Origin: Pristionchus mayeri
Taxonomy: Eukaryota > Nematoda > Chromadorea > Rhabditida > Neodiplogasteridae
DNA: 64,000 nucleotides
Assembly: GCA_036245805.1 (NCBI GenBank)
Contig: BTRK01000006.1
Coordinates: 28,276,901-28,340,900 of the forward strand
Reading direction: 5' to 3'
Below the pieces are notes generated by a model. That model had not been told where the DNA came from. It did no database searches and worked only from the letters and a program-made list of their open reading frames with translations. This document shows positions 60,709 through 64,000 of this stretch, piece by piece. How positions within the stretch are numbered: position 1 is the first letter of the stretch; every line of letters begins with the position of its first letter. A program made the translations under genes and the position numbers.

Positions 60709-60949
60709 GCACGGCCCTGTGGGAATGTGGAAAAATTGTGGGAATTTTCAAAAGATACAGTCAGATTGCCTGATTTATCACTATCCGAGCTGCAAAATTC
60801 ATGGTTCTCGTAGCGATATTCCCTGAAATATCACTATCCGAACTGCAAAGTTGATTTGCGACCCTGAATATCAAGCAAGATTACGATACAGCTCGAGAAT
60901 GCTTCCGGACGTTTTTCCTTTCCTTATGTCGATGCTCCGGGGGCCGTGC
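60709..60949. mobile_element. CGGCCCCCGGAGC MITE copy, left end shortened
   Basis: The right end ATGTCGATGCTCCGGGGGCC is intact; the left end is cut to ACGGCACGGCCC. The interior (CAGATTGCCTGATTTATCA) matches 46811-47085 closely. Confidence 0.82.
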
Positions 60950-61019
60950 GACGGTTTCCTTTCCCCATTTGATGGAAGTGAATATTTGATGAGGACATTT
61001 CACGGTTCTTCTGTAGCAA

Positions 61020-61233
61020 TTAAAGTTACCGGACGAGGACGAAACCCTGATCTGGTCGCGTGTACGAGAGAGTATGCAAAAATGAGAGAGCGCTGATCAT
61101 TTCCGGCTTTCCCTTGAGGCTATTATTGATTTTTAGCATTTTTGTATATTCAGTCTCAACTAATTCAGACATCGGCTATTCGATGGAGGACAAAAAATAG
61201 GGGGTCAATTTTGTCCTCGTCCGGTAACTTTAA
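61020..61233. mobile_element. TTAA MITE, copy G
   Basis: Same ends and interior as copy A, with about 20 bp missing near CTGATCTGACC and the GCGCGGGATTACG region. TTAA on both sides. Confidence 0.9.
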
Positions 61234-61342
61234 CGAAAACGAGCCAGTTTTAGCAGCGGAAAATTTTCATCATTACTGTTTCATCATTACTGTTTTTCAT
61301 CATTGTGATAATTGTTTTACGATAGTTTTCATAGTTTACAAG

Positions 61343-61490
61343 GTTCCTAAAAAGTATGGTGGCCAAATCAATTGCTACTCGAAGTGGATTGTTCCAATAT
61401 ATCTCGATTTGTTGCATTATGTTTCTCAGATACTTAGCTAAGCAATGCATAAATTAAAATAAAACTTCCTATCAGTTTCTTAATATTTAT
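61343..61490. mobile_element. Fragment of the 844-bp TA element
   Basis: Repeats, inverted, the right 130 bp of 22415-23258 (AAAAAGTATGGTG, CCAATATATCTCGATTTG, TTAGCTAAGCAATGC), without the extreme terminus. Confidence 0.7.
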
Positions 61491-61617
61491 TTGTCAAAGA
61501 AAAGGCGCAGAAAAAGTAGCGTTTTTACCATACTAAATGTGGCGTACTCTTTAATGCCCAATTAGACAAGAGATATAGGTTGAGCATTCACCTATTTCTT
61601 TCTGATAAACAGCACAA

Positions 61618-62690
61618 TATCACGCCTGTCACGAAAGAATCGATCTGGGAGTGGTAATGACAAAACCTTTTCTCATCATTTTTAATTACCTCTAAGTATG
61701 CCCTAACAACACCCGAAGTGATTTTGTTCTGACATCGTTCTTAAGGTCGCTACGTCGGGCACCCAACCTGAGACCATAAGTTTAACAGCGTATATCTCGT
61801 TTCTAGAGCTGGTTTGAGGGAAATATCCTTCTGAGGAGCCCCTGGTTATTTTTCGAGCTCTATCGATCTATCAAAAATAGAAGTCATGGACGTTCTTTAG
61901 AACTGAGCTGCAGTTAAGGTAGGTTATGTCAAAAGTGTAAGAAAAGATTCCATAGATTTTCGGATATGTGATAGCCCGCACCGAGCCCTTTCGAATAAGG
62001 TATTTACGGTTACGAAAAGAGGGGGACCCAAGTTACGTTTTGGCCCTTAGAAGAGGTTTAGTTGATTTGGAGTAATTTCATTTCATCTCTCACCGCTCTC
62101 AATATACGAGAGATCATTGAAAATGAAGAGACCATTTTCTCTCACACCGATCCATTCGGCGCGCGCAAACGAGAATGAACGGTCTATCATTTTATTTAAT
62201 GTTGAAAACTATCTTCCAATCAACTAAGCCTCTTCTAAGGACAAAAGCGTAACCTGGGTCCCACTCTTTTCGTAATCGTAAATACCTTATTCGAAAGAGC
62301 TCGGCTCGGGCTATCACATATCCAAAAATCTATGGAATCTTTTCCTTCACTATTGACATAACTTACCTTAACTGTAGCTCAGTTCTAAAGAACCTTCATG
62401 ACTTCTAGTTTTGATAGGTCGATAGAGCTCGAAAATCACCAGTGGCTCCTCAGAAGAAAATTTCTCTCAAAACCGTTTTAGAAACTAGATATACGCTGTT
62501 AAACTTAAAGTCTCAGGTTGGGTTACCCGACGTAGCGACCTTAAGAATGATGTCAGAACAAAATCACTTCGGGTGTTGTTAGGGCATACACCTAGAGGTG
62601 ACTAAATCTGATAAGAACATATTCTTTCGTTTTGATCCCATTACCAAGTTTTGAAAATCTAGCTCGATTCTCATATACGGTAAAAGGGTG
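61618..62690. repeat. Foldback, ATATCACGCC-type left end
   Basis: ATATCACGCCTGTCACG at the left; the arm blocks GCCCTAACAACACCCGAAGTG and AGGTCGCTACGTCGGG return inverted at about 62520-62590. The centre is near 62120. Its right arm has been copied into the tandem duplication that follows. Confidence 0.88.
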
Positions 62691-63399
62691 ATTCGGCTTC
62701 GCCCCATCCCAACTTTTTCGAATCACCCTCGGCTTCACGAGCCTTTCACAACGCTCACGCTGCGTGGTGTGAGAGCAGGTTAGGATGGTGTGGCGAGTGG
62801 AGCACGGGGTGCATTTGAGTTTTCTGCGATTTGATAAAAAATACCTTATTCGAAAGAGCTCGGCTCGGGCTATCACATATCCAAAAATCTATGGAATCTT
62901 TTCCTTCACTATTGACATAACTTACCTTAACTGTAGCTCAGTTCTAAAGAACCTTCATGACTTCTAGTTTTGATAGGTCGATAGAGCTCGAAAATCACCA
63001 GTGGCTCCTCAGAAGAAAATTTCTCTCAAAACCGTTTTAGAAACTAGATATACGCTGTTAAACTTAAAGTCTCAGGTTGGGTTACCCGACGTAGCGACCT
63101 TAAGAATGATGTCAGAACAAAATCACTTCGGGTGTTGTTAGGGCATACACCTAGAGGTGACTAAATCTGATAAGAACATATTCTTTCGTTTTGATCCCAT
63201 TACCAAGTTTTGAAAATCTAGCTCGATTCTCATATACGGTAAAAGGGTGATTCGGCTTCGCCCCATCCCAACTTTTTCGAATCACCCTCGGCTTCACGAG
63301 CCTTTCACAACGCTCACGCTGCGTGGTGTGAGAGCAGGTTAGGATGGTGTGGCGAGTGGAGCACGGGGTGCATTTGAGTTTTCTGCGATTTGATAAAAT
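62282..63399. repeat. Tandem duplication, 559-bp unit, two copies
   Basis: The sequence 62282-62840 repeats at 62841-63399, apparently without difference by eye. The unit includes most of the right arm of the foldback plus a CTTCGCC...-containing spacer and CACGGGGTGCATTTGAG. Near identity suggests a recent event, or an assembly artefact. Confidence 0.9.
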
Positions 63400-64000
63400 G
63401 CACCACGTTGTGTGGTGTGCTGAAAGTTCTCGCCGTGGGGATGCTAACGGTCAAGGTCTTAGCCTTTTAGGATGATTTTAAGGCGAGTTAGAGCGATTTG
63501 AAAAAAAAGATCAAAGATCAAATTTTGAAAGTGCTCACCAAAGGAATTCATATGGTCGAGGACTTAGGCACATAGGATGATTTTGAAGCAAATTAGAGCG
63601 ATTTAAAGAAAAAGTGTGACAGGCAGACGTTACGGTATTTCTTTATGCAGTAATAAAATATCTAGAGGATGTCTAGGATGCTTATCGGTTTTTAACATCT
63701 CATCCCTTCTAATATCAGCGTGCTATTAGAATTACGGGACTTCGCTGGATATTCACGAAATTTCGATTGGTCATATCACTGTTGAAAATGGTACTATCGT
63801 GAAGTGAAAGGAGCGAGAATGAAATTTGCTCTTGTTATCAAAGGTATCACGAGTCGATGGAGCAAAATCAGACCCTTCGCGAACAATTTTTTCAAACCCA
63901 TTTAAAATCGATCATATTATGGATATATGTTAGTCTAGAGACAATATTACGAATTACGTTGAATATTTTTGCCGGAGCCGGCTTTTAGGAATTTTCCGGT
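63400..64000. other. No gene or clear repeat
   Basis: A short direct repeat (GGATGATTTTAAGGCGAGTT-like and GGATGATTTTGAAGCAAATT-like, about 63465 and 63575) is the only structure seen. Confidence 0.4.

Overview
This is a gene-sparse, repeat-rich stretch of an invertebrate nuclear genome. A nematode is the best guess, possibly a rhabditid or diplogastrid. The grounds are many short exons split by small introns, start codons 2-15 nt downstream of an AG as expected at spliced-leader acceptors, two genes separated by only 40 nt, and many long G or C homopolymers. This rests on gene structure, not a database match.

Six genes could be rebuilt from splice signals and phase. From left to right they are: (1) a TMEM223-like mitochondrial membrane protein, + strand, 4631-8365, 4 exons; (2) a CDK5RAP3 orthologue (UFMylation ligase complex), + strand, 9501-15556, 14 exons, 513 aa; (3) a C8orf76-like TPR protein, - strand, 23698-25059, 8 exons; (4) COA4, a twin CX9C complex IV assembly factor, - strand, 25100-27355, 3 exons, 80 aa, whose stop lies 40 nt before the start of gene 3; (5) ADCK1, an ABC1/UbiB-type atypical kinase, + strand, 29007-34715, 16 exons, 531 aa; (6) an F-box protein with an unrecognised C-terminal half, + strand, 51107-59370, 11 exons, about 624 aa. 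Between 15.6 and 21.7 kb there are several coding-looking segments that I could not assemble into genes.

The rest is mobile DNA, much of it inside introns: a Tc1/mariner element with a broken transposase (30839-32088); a 5'-truncated LINE (785-1560); TA-flanked terminal-inverted-repeat elements with no transposase; at least seven copies of a MITE flanked by TTAA; a second group of TTAA elements with related ends; a MITE whose ends read CGGCCCCCGGAGC; and many kilobase-scale foldbacks, some sharing termini (ATATCACGCC or CATATGAGGCC). Several elements are nested, so relative ages can be read.

The most unusual signal is a set of at least five elements that share a terminus close to CTAGGGTGGC-AAAA. 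Four have 6-bp target-site duplications and the fifth is compatible with one. Each is filled with repeats of a different short word (GGATAA, GAGCC, CTCGAG/GAGTCG, CCCGA, CGGGTCA). I know of no described family that looks like this.

Three of the named genes (TMEM223-like, COA4, ADCK1) belong to mitochondrial families. Nothing in the sequence shows that they are co-regulated, except the tight COA4 / C8orf76-like pair.
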